From Streptomyces sp. NBC_01304 (GTDB lineage: Bacteria > Actinomycetota > Actinomycetes > Streptomycetales > Streptomycetaceae): a stretch of DNA of 64,000 nucleotides. Below the pieces are notes generated by a model that was not told the DNA's origin, ran no database searches, and was given only the letters and a program-made list of their open reading frames with translations. Numbering within the stretch: the stretch's first letter is position 1; each line of letters starts with the position of its first letter. Shown in pieces: positions 24,965 through 35,494 of this stretch. The stretch is from NCBI RefSeq assembly GCF_035975855.1, contig NZ_CP109055.1:7254001-7318000 (forward strand), given 5' to 3'. Made by a program: the position numbers and the translations under genes.

Positions 24965-26407
24965 CACTTGACCGACGGCGGGCTCTTCCAATCGCTCTGC
25001 CGTACGCACCGCCGTACCCCGCGCCCAGGCACCGCTGCTCAGCGCGCCCACGAGCAGGACGGCGAGACCGCACCCGGTGATGATCCACCAGGCGGGCCCG
25101 CTGGCCGCCACGAAGTCACCGCCGCCGGTACCGGACTTGGACGCCGTGACGCCCGCCGCGAGCACGGCCCCGATCACCGCGACCCCGAGGGTCTGCCCGA
25201 TCTGCCGGCTGGTCGAGGCGACCGCGGCCGCGACCCCGGCCTGGGCGCGGGGCATGCCGGCGACCGCGGTGTTGGTGATGGGGGCGTTGACGAAGCCGAA
25301 GCCGAGGCCGAACAGGACGTAGCCGAGCAGCCGGGTGCCGTTCGAAGTCTCCGCCTGGAACGCCGCGAACAGCACCCCGCTCGCCGTGATCGTGACCCCG
25401 GCGACAAGGAGCGAGAGGCGGGGCCCGCGACTGCCGACGAGCCGGCCCGACAGCGGCGCGCAGAGGAAGGTCATCGCCGCCATGGGCAGCATCCACAGCC
25501 CGGCGTGCAGCGCGTCGAGCCCCTGCTCGTCCTGCAGATAGAGCGTCGACAGGAAGAGGAAGCCACCGAGCGCGGCGAAGGCGCTGACCGCGATGACCGT
25601 CGCCCCGCTGAACGGGGCGCTGCGGAAGAAGCGCAGGTCGATGAGGGGTTCGGCCCGCCTGGGCTCGTACAGCAGGAGCCCGGTGAGCGCGGCCGCGGCG
25701 AGCGCGGCGAAGGCCAGGATCTCCGGCGAGGTCCAGCCCGCCTCGGGGGCCTCGATGATCGCGTACGTCAGTGCACCGAGCAGCGCCATGACGAGGACCT
25801 GCCCGACCGGGTCCGGGCGGCGCGGCTTGGGCGCGCGCGACTCGGGGACGTACCGGATGGTGAGCAGCAGGGCGGCGAGGCCGACGGGGAGGTTGACCCA
25901 GAAGATCGAGCGCCAGCCGACGGAGTCGACGAGCAGGCCGCCGATCAGCGGGCCGGCGGCCATGGAGATGCCGACGACGGCGCCCCAGACGCCGATGGCG
26001 CGGGCGCGTTCGCGGGGTTCGGTGAAGGTGTTGGTGATGATCGACATCGCGACCGGGTTGAGCATCGAGCCGCCGACGGCCTGGAGCATGCGGAAGGCGA
26101 CAAGCGATTCGAGGTTCGGGGCGAGGGAGCAGAGCACCGAGCCGAGGGTGAAGACGACCAGGCCCGCCTTGAAGACCTTGCGGCGGCCGATGCGGTCGGC
26201 GGTGGAGCCCGCGAGCATCAGGAGCGAGGCCAGGACCAGGGTGTAGGCGTCGATGGTCCACTGCATGCCCGCGACATCGGTGTGCAGGTCCTCGCGCATG
26301 ACGGGGAGCGCGACGTTCAGGACGGTGTTGTCCAGGCTGACGATCAGCAGGCTCATGCAGCAGATCGCGAGGACGAGCATCCGTCGCCGTGGGGAGAGCT
26401 CGGGCAT
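24944..26407 (-). CDS. MFS drug exporter, 14-TM (DHA2/EmrB-like)
   Basis: A 487-residue efflux protein. TM1 carries the DHA2 pattern LLIVSLDNTVLNVALP, then WTIDAYTLVLASLLMLAGSTADRIGRRKVF (motif A) and GISMAAGPLIGGLLVDSVGWRSIFWVNLP (motif C). About fourteen TM helices. The start ATG 26407 is 66 bp from the divergent dus gene; CTAACTAAC in that gap could be a regulator site. It converges with the XRE gene. Confidence 0.9.
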   Translation of the reverse strand: MPELSPRRRMLVLAICCMSLLIVSLDNTVLNVALPVMREDLHTDVAGMQWTIDAYTLVLASLLMLAGSTADRIGRRKVFKAGLVVFTLGSVLCSLAPNLESLVAFRMLQAVGGSMLNPVAMSIITNTFTEPRERARAIGVWGAVVGISMAAGPLIGGLLVDSVGWRSIFWVNLPVGLAALLLTIRYVPESRAPKPRRPDPVGQVLVMALLGALTYAIIEAPEAGWTSPEILAFAALAAAALTGLLLYEPRRAEPLIDLRFFRSAPFSGATVIAVSAFAALGGFLFLSTLYLQDEQGLDALHAGLWMLPMAAMTFLCAPLSGRLVGSRGPRLSLLVAGVTITASGVLFAAFQAETSNGTRLLGYVLFGLGFGFVNAPITNTAVAGMPRAQAGVAAAVASTSRQIGQTLGVAVIGAVLAAGVTASKSGTGGGDFVAASGPAWWIITGCGLAVLLVGALSSGAWARGTAVRTAERLEEPAVGQVSASTRA

Positions 26408-26473
26408 GCCGACGATAGTACGCCTAACTAACGACCTCCGCGTGGAGGGCGGGCCGTGCGGGACAATGGGGCA

Positions 26474-27610
26474 ATGACCGCGTTCTCTCCGCTCACCATC
26501 GGCCCGCATGTCGTGGAGCCTCCCGTCGTGCTGGCCCCCATGGCGGGCATCACCAATGCCCCCTTCCGCACCCTCTGCCGCGAGTTCAGCGGCGGCAAGG
26601 GCCTCTTCGTGAGCGAGATGATCACGACGCGGGCGCTGGTCGAGCGCAACGAGAAGACCATGCAGCTGATCCACTTCGACGAGACCGAGAAGCCTCGCTC
26701 GATCCAGCTGTACGGAGTCGACCCGGCCACCGTCGGCAAGGCCGTCCGCATGATCGCGGAGGAGGACCTGGCCGACCACATCGACCTCAACTTCGGCTGC
26801 CCGGTGCCCAAGGTGACCCGCAAGGGCGGTGGCTCCGCGCTGCCGTTCAAGCGGAACCTGCTGCGGGCGATCCTGCGCGAGGCGGTCGCCGGGGCCGGCG
26901 ATCTGCCGGTCACCATGAAGATGCGCAAGGGCATCAACGACGAGCACATCACCTACCTCGACGCGGGCCGGATCGCGGTCGAGGAGGGCGTCACCGCGAT
27001 CGCCCTGCACGGCCGCACCGCCGCCCAGCACTACGGCGGCACGGCCGACTGGGACGCGATCGCCCGCCTCAAGGAGCACGTCCCGGAGATCCCGGTCCTC
27101 GGCAACGGCGACATCTGGTCGGCCGAGGACGCGCTGCGGATGGTGCGCGAGACCGGGTGCGACGGGGTGGTCGTGGGGCGCGGCTGTCTGGGGCGGCCGT
27201 GGCTGTTCGCGGACCTGGTTGCCGGGTTCGAGGGGCGTACGGATTTCCAGCGGCCTCAGTTGAGCACCGTCGCCGACGCGATGGTCCGGCACGCGACACT
27301 CCTTGGCGAGTGGATCGGCGACGAGACCCGTGGCGTGATCGACTTCCGAAAGCACGTGGCCTGGTACCTGAAGGGCTTCGCGGTCGGCTCCGAGATGCGC
27401 AAGCGGCTCGCCATCACGTCTTCGCTGGCTGAACTCCGCGCCGGTCTGGACGAGCTGGACCTGGACCAGGAGTGGCCGCTCGGAGCGGACGGGCCGCGTG
27501 GGCGCACGTCGGGGAACAACCGGGTCGTGCTGCCGGACGGCTGGCTGAAGGACCCCTACGACTGCGCGGGCATCAGCGAAGACGCGGAACTGGACACCTC
27601 TGGTGGCTGA
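26474..27610 (+). CDS. dusB: tRNA-dihydrouridine synthase
   Basis: A 378-residue FMN-dependent enzyme that reduces uridine to dihydrouridine in tRNA. It has VLAPMAGITNAPFR at the FMN site, the DLNFGCPVPKVTRKGGGSAL segment with catalytic Cys, TMKMRKG and LHGRTAAQHYGGTADW, and GCDGVVVGRGCLGRPWLF. The start at ATG 26474 has GACAAT ten bases upstream, a possible -10 that would make the message leaderless or nearly so. It matches the actinomycete DusB-like clade best; the dusB symbol is by similarity. Confidence 0.93.
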   Translation: MTAFSPLTIGPHVVEPPVVLAPMAGITNAPFRTLCREFSGGKGLFVSEMITTRALVERNEKTMQLIHFDETEKPRSIQLYGVDPATVGKAVRMIAEEDLADHIDLNFGCPVPKVTRKGGGSALPFKRNLLRAILREAVAGAGDLPVTMKMRKGINDEHITYLDAGRIAVEEGVTAIALHGRTAAQHYGGTADWDAIARLKEHVPEIPVLGNGDIWSAEDALRMVRETGCDGVVVGRGCLGRPWLFADLVAGFEGRTDFQRPQLSTVADAMVRHATLLGEWIGDETRGVIDFRKHVAWYLKGFAVGSEMRKRLAITSSLAELRAGLDELDLDQEWPLGADGPRGRTSGNNRVVLPDGWLKDPYDCAGISEDAELDTSGG

Positions 27611-27726
27611 GCGGCGCGCGGGCCGGCGGGGCGCCTCCGGCGGGTAAGCATCGCACCGCGATTTCGGTCATGAATGATGATCGATCAACGCGTGATTCTC
27701 GCCACCTTGAGGAGGGTCCTGCTCAC

Positions 27727-27741
27727 ATGAGCGGATCTTGA
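27727..27741 (+). CDS. Four-codon ORF (MSGS) with ribosome-binding site, candidate leader
   Basis: ATG-AGC-GGA-TCT-TGA is preceded by GAGGAGG about ten bases upstream and followed 17 bp later by a strong intrinsic terminator. A minimal ORF before a terminator is the layout of a leader peptide, but no amino-acid-specific codon run is present and the next gene, ppdK, is 290 bp away. It may be fortuitous. Confidence 0.25.
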   Translation: MSGS

Positions 27742-27757
27742 GAGTGTGTGCGCGATG

Positions 27758-27785
27758 AAGGGTGGCACTCCGTGCCACCCTTTTT
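27758..27785 (+). terminator. Intrinsic terminator with T-run
   Basis: AAGGGTGGCAC, three-base loop, GTGCCACCCTT, then a continuing T-run to 27785. This is a classical Rho-independent terminator, unusual for its T-run in this GC-rich genome. It ends transcription from dus or from a short leader RNA. The rest of 27611-28035 has no gene; TTCGATCTGGG occurs twice (27911 and 27976 areas) ahead of ppdK and may be promoter-related. Confidence 0.85.
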
Positions 27786-28035
27786 GCGTTCAAGTCTTGA
27801 ACTCAACTCGGCCTCAAGTGCTCCTTGTGGCGCTCATGTGAGCACTCAAACCCTCGATTCGGTCAAAGCTCCTTCGGGCCCTAAAAACTTCGCCTACCAA
27901 AGAGTCACTTTCGATCTGGGGGCGGACGGGTGGTTACGGCCGCACGACCACTAGGTGGACCTCCACAGAAGCCTTCGATCTGGGTATGTTCCTCGACGTC
28001 AGGGCAGCCACCCAGCACTCGAGGAGTCGAGTCCC

Positions 28036-30744
<2,709 letters not shown>

Positions 30745-30833
30745 ACCCTCGCCGCTTGCGGCGTAGTTGGCTCCGGAGCCGCGGTCGGGCAATCCTGACC
30801 CTCACCGACTCGGCTGCGGCTCCGGTGTGAGAG

Positions 30834-30875
30834 AGAAAGAAAGGGCACCCTTGTGCGGGGGTGCCCTTTCTTTCT
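30834..30875. terminator. Bidirectional hairpin terminator after ppdK
   Basis: A 17-bp stem (AGAAAGAAAGGGCACCC with its complement at 30859-30875) around an 8-base loop lies between the convergent ppdK gene and the sugar transporter operon. The A- and T-rich base of the stem suits termination on both strands. Confidence 0.85.
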
Positions 30876-30910
30876 GCGCCCGCGCGGGTGGCTCCCCGCA
30901 CGATGCCCAC

Positions 30911-31771
30911 TCACTCGCTGATCCCCGACCGCTCCACCCCCGCCACGATCCACCGCTGGAACACCAGGAACACGAGCAGCAGTGGCACGATCGACACCGC
31001 CGCCGCGAGGAACAGCTCGTGCAGGCGGACCACTTGGGACGTCATGAAGGTGGACAGGGAGACCTGCACCGTCCATGCCTCGCGGTCCTGGCCGATGACC
31101 AGGGGCCACAGGAAGGAGTTCCAGGCGCCGATGAAGACGATCGTGCCGACCGCGGCGAAGACCGGGCGGGCGTTGGGGACGACGATGCGCCAGTACGTAC
31201 GCCAGTAGCCGAGGCCGTCGACCCGGGCCGCGTCCTCCAACTCCCTTGGGAAGCCCAGGAAGTACTGGCGGAAGATGAAGCAGGCGAACGCCGAGAACAG
31301 GGTCGGGACGATCAGGCCGCGCAGGGTGGAGATCCAGCCCAGCGTCGAGACGAGGACGAAGCTCGGTACGAAGGTCACGGCCGCCGGGACCATCAGGGTG
31401 CCGAGGATGGCGTAGAAGACCTTGTTCGCGTGGCGGTACGGGATCCGGGCCAGGCCGTATCCCGCCAGTGAGGCCAGGAGCAGGGTGCCGAGGGTCGTCG
31501 CGACCGCGATCAGCGCGGAGTTGAGGAGCGAGCGGGCGAAGGGGACGTTCGGGTCGTCGAAGAGCTCCGTGACGTTGGACCAGCGCAGTTCGGAGGGGAA
31601 GAACGTCCAGTCGGGGGCCGTGATGTCCTGCTCGGAGGCGAGTCCGTTGCGCAGGAGGAGGTAGAAGGGGACCAGGAAGAGCAGGGCCAGCGCGATCAGG
31701 AGGGCGATGCGCAGGGCGCGGCCGACCCGTACCACGGCGTTCTCCAGCTGGCGTGGGGACCGATCCGTCAC
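30911..31771 (-). CDS. Carbohydrate ABC transporter permease (MalG/CUT1 type)
   Basis: A 286-residue membrane permease with six TM helices and the EAA coupling loop ELEDAARVDGLGYWRTYWRIVVPNARP. The sequence order matches MalG-type CUT1 permeases. GTG 31771 overlaps the stop of the preceding permease gene (GTGA). It is the last gene of a three-gene importer that lacks its own ATPase, so it probably uses a shared one such as an MsiK-type protein encoded elsewhere. Confidence 0.92.
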   Translation of the reverse strand: MTDRSPRQLENAVVRVGRALRIALLIALALLFLVPFYLLLRNGLASEQDITAPDWTFFPSELRWSNVTELFDDPNVPFARSLLNSALIAVATTLGTLLLASLAGYGLARIPYRHANKVFYAILGTLMVPAAVTFVPSFVLVSTLGWISTLRGLIVPTLFSAFACFIFRQYFLGFPRELEDAARVDGLGYWRTYWRIVVPNARPVFAAVGTIVFIGAWNSFLWPLVIGQDREAWTVQVSLSTFMTSQVVRLHELFLAAAVSIVPLLLVFLVFQRWIVAGVERSGISE

Positions 31772-32703
31772 GCCGCCTCCTTCTTGCCGAGCCCGAACCA
31801 CTTGGCCTGCCCGATCGTCACCACCGCGATGATCAGCGCGAGGATCACCGCGCCCGCGCTGCCGAGCCCGAGGTTCTGCCCCTGGCCGAGCGCCGTGTAG
31901 TAGAGGTAGACGAGGGGCGGGCGGGCGTACGGCGGGTAGCCGCGGGAGTCGGACAGCAGGTTGTAGAACTCGTCGAAGGCCTGGAAGGCGTTGATCACGA
32001 GGAGCAGCGTCACCGCTATCGAGGTGGCTCTGAGCTGCGGGAACGTGATGTGACGGAAGACCTGCCAGCCGGGCCTGGCCCCGTCCACCGCCGCGGCCTC
32101 GTACAGCTGCGGGGAGATCCGCTGCAGGCCGGCAAGGAAAAGGATCATGTAGAAGCCCGCCTGCAGCCAGAGCCGGGCGGTCACGATCACCAGCCAGTAC
32201 CAGGGCGGGTCGGTGGTGGACAGCCAGGCGACCGGGTCCGTGTCGAACCAGCCGAGCAGCGTGTTGGCCAGGCCGAAGCGCACCCCGTTGAAGATCGAGA
32301 GCTTCCAGACCAGGGCCGCGACCACGTAACTGCACGCCGCCGGAAGGAAGAAGACCGAGCGGAAGAACGCCTGGGCGCGGCGCAGCCGGTTCACCATCAG
32401 GGCCAGGGCGAGGGAGAGCGCGAAGGTCGCCGGGACGATGAAGAGCGAGAAGACGAGGAAGGTGAGCAGGCTGTCGGTGAAGGAGTCGTCGCGCAGCATC
32501 GACGTGTAGTTGTCGAGCCCCACGAAGTCCTCGGAGACGTCCGGGGTGACCGTGTTGTGCGCGTCGAAGAAGCTCAGGTAGACGCTCCAGAGGAGCGGGA
32601 CGTACGTGAAGATGCCGAGGCCCAGCGCGAACGGGCCGACGAAGACCCAGAACCAGAGGGTGCGGTTCTGGGTCCCCAGACGGGACTTGAGCCCGGATTT
32701 CAC
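31768..32703 (-). CDS. Carbohydrate ABC transporter permease (MalF/CUT1 type)
   Basis: A 311-residue permease with six TM helices, starting LWFWVFVGPFALGLGIFTYVPLLWSVYLSFFD, and an EAA loop QLYEAAAVDGARPGWQVFRHITFPQLR. It pairs with the following MalG-type permease. GTG 32703 overlaps the TGA of the binding-protein gene. Confidence 0.93.
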   Translation of the reverse strand: MKSGLKSRLGTQNRTLWFWVFVGPFALGLGIFTYVPLLWSVYLSFFDAHNTVTPDVSEDFVGLDNYTSMLRDDSFTDSLLTFLVFSLFIVPATFALSLALALMVNRLRRAQAFFRSVFFLPAACSYVVAALVWKLSIFNGVRFGLANTLLGWFDTDPVAWLSTTDPPWYWLVIVTARLWLQAGFYMILFLAGLQRISPQLYEAAAVDGARPGWQVFRHITFPQLRATSIAVTLLLVINAFQAFDEFYNLLSDSRGYPPYARPPLVYLYYTALGQGQNLGLGSAGAVILALIIAVVTIGQAKWFGLGKKEAA

Positions 32704-33956
32704 TTCTTGACCCGGTCCAGCTCGGCCGCCACCTTCCGTACGACCGCCTTCAGTTCGCTCTCCGGGTTGGCGCCGTCCTTGATGATGCGGTTGAGCGCGT
32801 CCGAGTAGTCCGTCTGGCACTTCGGGGTCCACAGGAGCGGCTGCGCGGCGAACCCGCTCTCCGTCGCGAAGCGCACCGCGTCGGCCGCCGCGCCCTCCTT
32901 GAGCTTGCCCGCCTTCTTGGCGAGGGAGATCCGGGCCGGGATGTGGAAGCCGTAGGAGAGCGCGAAGTCCTCCTGGTACTCGGCCTTTTCGACCCACAGC
33001 CACTTCGCGTACGCCTTCGCCGCGTCCTTGTCCTTGGCGCGGGCGCTGACCGCCGCACCGTACGCACCCACCGGGACGGATGCCTTCCCGGCGCCGTCCT
33101 TGGGGAAGGGCAGCACGCCGAAGTCGTCGCCCAGTTCCTTCTTCACCTGGGGCAGCGCCCACAGCCCCGACCACTGCAGCGCGGTCAGGCCCTGGATGAA
33201 GGCCGACGGGTCGGACCAGTCGGTGGGCGCGCCGAGCAGCAGCGACTTGTCGGCGTACAGCTGGCGGATCTTGGCGAGGGTACGGGCGGCCGCCGGGTCG
33301 TCGAAGCCGACCTTGCCGTCCTCCGTGACAAGCTCAAGTCCGGTCGCGTACAGGGGAGTTCCACCGAGTACGCCGGCGCCCGCGTCGTTGCCGAGGAAGA
33401 GGCCCTTGACTTTCTTTGAGGTGAGCGCTTTCGCCGCGTCCACCAGTTCGTCCAGCGTCTGCGGCGGCTCGACGCCCGCGTCGTCGAGGAGGCTCTTGCG
33501 GTAGTAGAGCAGCTGCATGTCGATGACCTGCGGGATGCCGTAGATCCGGCCCTCGTACGTCTTCGGGGCGAGCACCGCCGGGTTGAAGTCGTCCTTGACG
33601 TCCTCGATCAGCTCGGTGAGGTCGACGACCTGCTCGGCCTTGATCTGGTCCAGGCTCGGGCCCGGCGACTCGAACACGTCCGGGCCGGACTTGGTGAGCA
33701 GGGCGGACGCGAGCTGCTGGTCGTAGTTGCCGGGCCGCCACTGGATCTTGACGTCGGCCTTGTCGTACGCGTCCGCGTACCGCTTCACGGCCTGCTCGGT
33801 GCCGGCCTCTCCGTACTGGTGGTACCACTGCTCGATGACCGGCTTGCCGCCCGAACTCCCCTCGTCACGGCCGGTGTTGGAGCCGCAGGCGGAGAGCAGG
33901 CCGGCGGTGGCGCCCGCCGCGGTGGTGGCGATGAGGTGTCGTCGGCTGATGGTCAT
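32700..33956 (-). CDS. Carbohydrate-binding lipoprotein of ABC importer (SBP_bac_1)
   Basis: A 418-residue extracellular sugar-binding protein. ATG 33956 gives MTISRRHLIATT, a Tat-like signal with a lipobox at LLSACGS. The mature domain shows features of family 1 binding proteins, such as IEQWYHQYGEAGTEQAVKRYADAY and YGIPQVIDMQLLYYRKSLL. The transported sugar cannot be told. No regulator gene lies beside the operon; the 126 bp upstream holds only a candidate promoter (TTGGCG, TAATCG). Confidence 0.92.
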   Translation of the reverse strand: MTISRRHLIATTAAGATAGLLSACGSNTGRDEGSSGGKPVIEQWYHQYGEAGTEQAVKRYADAYDKADVKIQWRPGNYDQQLASALLTKSGPDVFESPGPSLDQIKAEQVVDLTELIEDVKDDFNPAVLAPKTYEGRIYGIPQVIDMQLLYYRKSLLDDAGVEPPQTLDELVDAAKALTSKKVKGLFLGNDAGAGVLGGTPLYATGLELVTEDGKVGFDDPAAARTLAKIRQLYADKSLLLGAPTDWSDPSAFIQGLTALQWSGLWALPQVKKELGDDFGVLPFPKDGAGKASVPVGAYGAAVSARAKDKDAAKAYAKWLWVEKAEYQEDFALSYGFHIPARISLAKKAGKLKEGAAADAVRFATESGFAAQPLLWTPKCQTDYSDALNRIIKDGANPESELKAVVRKVAAELDRVKK

Positions 33957-34082
33957 GCTGCTGCGCCCCCAGGGTCGTCCGGACCGAACCGAGATTTCGC
34001 TCGGCCCAACGATCAACCATGCAGGGCGATTACGACAGAGTTATTGCGCCAATGTGGCGACGCCCGGCCTCCGTCGAAAGTC

Positions 34083-34697
34083 TCAGCCTTCGAGGAGCGC
34101 CTTGAGGTCGGTCAGGCGGTCCCGCCAGAACTCCTTGTACGTCGCCACCGCCTGGGCGTCGGGCAGCTTCAGGTGGCCGAGCCCGATGCGGACCTTGTCG
34201 GGGGCGAGGACGGTCAGGCGTACGTCGATGCGGCTCACCCCGCCGAAGGCGTCGTCGAATTCCGCGGTGAGGGATGCGGCCGGCCGGTGGGTGCGGACGG
34301 TGAGGGTGCTGTCGGGCAGCCAGCGGCGGCGTACGGACTCGTCTGCGAACGCTTCGATGACCCGCTCGGGCGAGGCATCGACGGTCTTGCTCACCCCTAG
34401 CTTCCACTCGCCGTCGCGGGACTGGCCGACCTCGCGCAGGCCGCGCTCCTGCTCGTAGCCGACGGTGATCGACTGGGCGTGCCAGCCGTTCACGCCGTGC
34501 TGCTCGCACAGGTGGTGGGCGATCTCGGTGTGGGTCCTGCTGGTGGCGTCCCACTTGTCGAGCACCGTGAACCAGCCGAGCCAGTCCTTGCCGGTTGCCT
34601 CCGTCAGGGCGGCGGCTGTGAGCTTTTCGGTGATCTTCTTGCCGGTCTTGCCGGTCTTGCCGGTCTTGCCGGTGCTGCCAGTGCTGCCTGTGCTCAT
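34083..34697 (-). CDS. DUF4287-SRPBCC protein
   Basis: A 204-residue protein in two parts: an N-terminal DUF4287-like domain (TEATGKDWLGWFTVLDKWDATSRTHTEIAHHLCEQHGVNGWHAQSITVGYEQERGLRE) and an SRPBCC/AHSA1-type domain (VSKTVDASPERVIEAFADESVRRRWLP). Such domains bind hydrophobic ligands; the actual role is unknown. The extreme N-terminus is a simple repeat, STG three times and KTG three times, from 9-bp tandem repeats. It is divergent from a TetR gene. Confidence 0.8.
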   Translation of the reverse strand: MSTGSTGSTGKTGKTGKTGKKITEKLTAAALTEATGKDWLGWFTVLDKWDATSRTHTEIAHHLCEQHGVNGWHAQSITVGYEQERGLREVGQSRDGEWKLGVSKTVDASPERVIEAFADESVRRRWLPDSTLTVRTHRPAASLTAEFDDAFGGVSRIDVRLTVLAPDKVRIGLGHLKLPDAQAVATYKEFWRDRLTDLKALLEG

Positions 34698-34737
34698 GTC
34701 TTCGACGGTAGCGGGGGTGGGGTCTTGCGGATTTTTC

Positions 34738-34767
34738 TTGACCGGTCGTTCTGGATAGGGCTAGTGT
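34738..34767 (+). promoter_or_regulatory. TetR-gene promoter with operator-like site
   Basis: TTGACC (34738-34743) and TAGTGT (34762-34767) are separated by 18 bp and precede the TetR start by 7 bp. ACCGGTCGTTC at 34741-34751 overlaps the -35 and recurs, with one change, before the MFS gene 0.7 kb downstream. Confidence 0.55.
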
Positions 34768-34774
34768 TCTCGAT

Positions 34775-35359
34775 GTGGCCAGGACCAAGGAATTCGATCC
34801 GGATGCCGCGCTCCAGGCCGCTCTCGAGCTGTTCTGGGAGCGTGGCTACGAGGCGACCTCGATGGCGGATCTCGTGGAGCATCTCGGGATCGGGCGGGCC
34901 AGCCTCTATGCGACCTTCGGGAACAAGCACGAGCTGTACCTGAAGGCCATGGACCGGTATGCGCAGAGCCGTGATCCGGTGCTGCTTGCCGAGCTGTCGC
35001 AGCCCGGGCCGGTGCTGCCCGCCGTGCGGGAGCTGGTGCTTCGGTTCGCGGCGGAGGCCGCGGACGACTCCGTGCGGTTGCGGGGGTGTCTTGTCACCAA
35101 TACCGCTGCGGAGCTGGGGCCGCATGATGCTGCTGCGGCTCGGCGGGTGGAGGTGAGTTGGGGGCATGTGGAGACTCCTCTCCACTCTGCGCTTGTGCGT
35201 GCGCAGGCTCAGGGGGAACTTGCTTCGGATCGGGATCCGCTTGCTTTGGCTCGGATGTTGTTGGTGTTGATGCAGGGGATTCGGGTCGTGGGGAAGGCTT
35301 CGAGCGATCCTGCTCGGGTTCGGGATGCGGCTGAGCAGGCGTTGGGGTTGCTGGATTGA
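34775..35359 (+). CDS. TetR-family transcriptional regulator
   Basis: A 194-residue regulator with helix-turn-helix YEATSMADLVEHLGIGRASLYATFGNKHELYLKAM, close to the AcrR/NemR-like clade, and a C-terminal TetR domain with two Cys (RLRGCLVTN). GTG 34775 is the start. It is followed by an MFS exporter with a matching operator-like site, and is divergent from the DUF4287-SRPBCC gene, so it may control both. The 3' third has unusually many A/T-ending codons (gctttggctcgg) compared with neighbouring genes. Confidence 0.92.
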   Translation: MARTKEFDPDAALQAALELFWERGYEATSMADLVEHLGIGRASLYATFGNKHELYLKAMDRYAQSRDPVLLAELSQPGPVLPAVRELVLRFAAEAADDSVRLRGCLVTNTAAELGPHDAAAARRVEVSWGHVETPLHSALVRAQAQGELASDRDPLALARMLLVLMQGIRVVGKASSDPARVRDAAEQALGLLD

Positions 35360-35364
35360 TTTTC

Positions 35365-35435
35365 GCCCCGCCCCGCCCCTTCCCGTAAGGCTGCCGCCGG
35401 CTTCCGAAGATTGTCCTCAAACGCCGGACGGGCTG
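35365..35435. repeat. Streptomyces-type dispersed intergenic repeat, short copy
   Basis: It begins with CCCCGCCCCTTCCCG and ends with CTCAAACGCCGGACGGGCTG; both ends recur in the longer copy at 43664-43770. The middle is deleted here. Elements with these ends are familiar between streptomycete genes; their role is unclear. Confidence 0.75.
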
Positions 35436-35465
35436 ATTATGCGCGCCTTTACATGCCTTGATAAT

Positions 35466-35481
35466 GGAACGATCGGTTCAG
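35466..35481. promoter_or_regulatory. Operator-like site before the MFS exporter
   Basis: GGAACGATCGGTTCAG contains a near-perfect palindrome (GAAC-GATCG-GTTC). Its reverse complement shares ACCGATCGTTC with ACCGGTCGTTC in the TetR promoter, differing at one base. It lies 14 bp before the MFS start. Confidence 0.55.
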
Positions 35482-35494
35482 AAAGAGGGGGATT

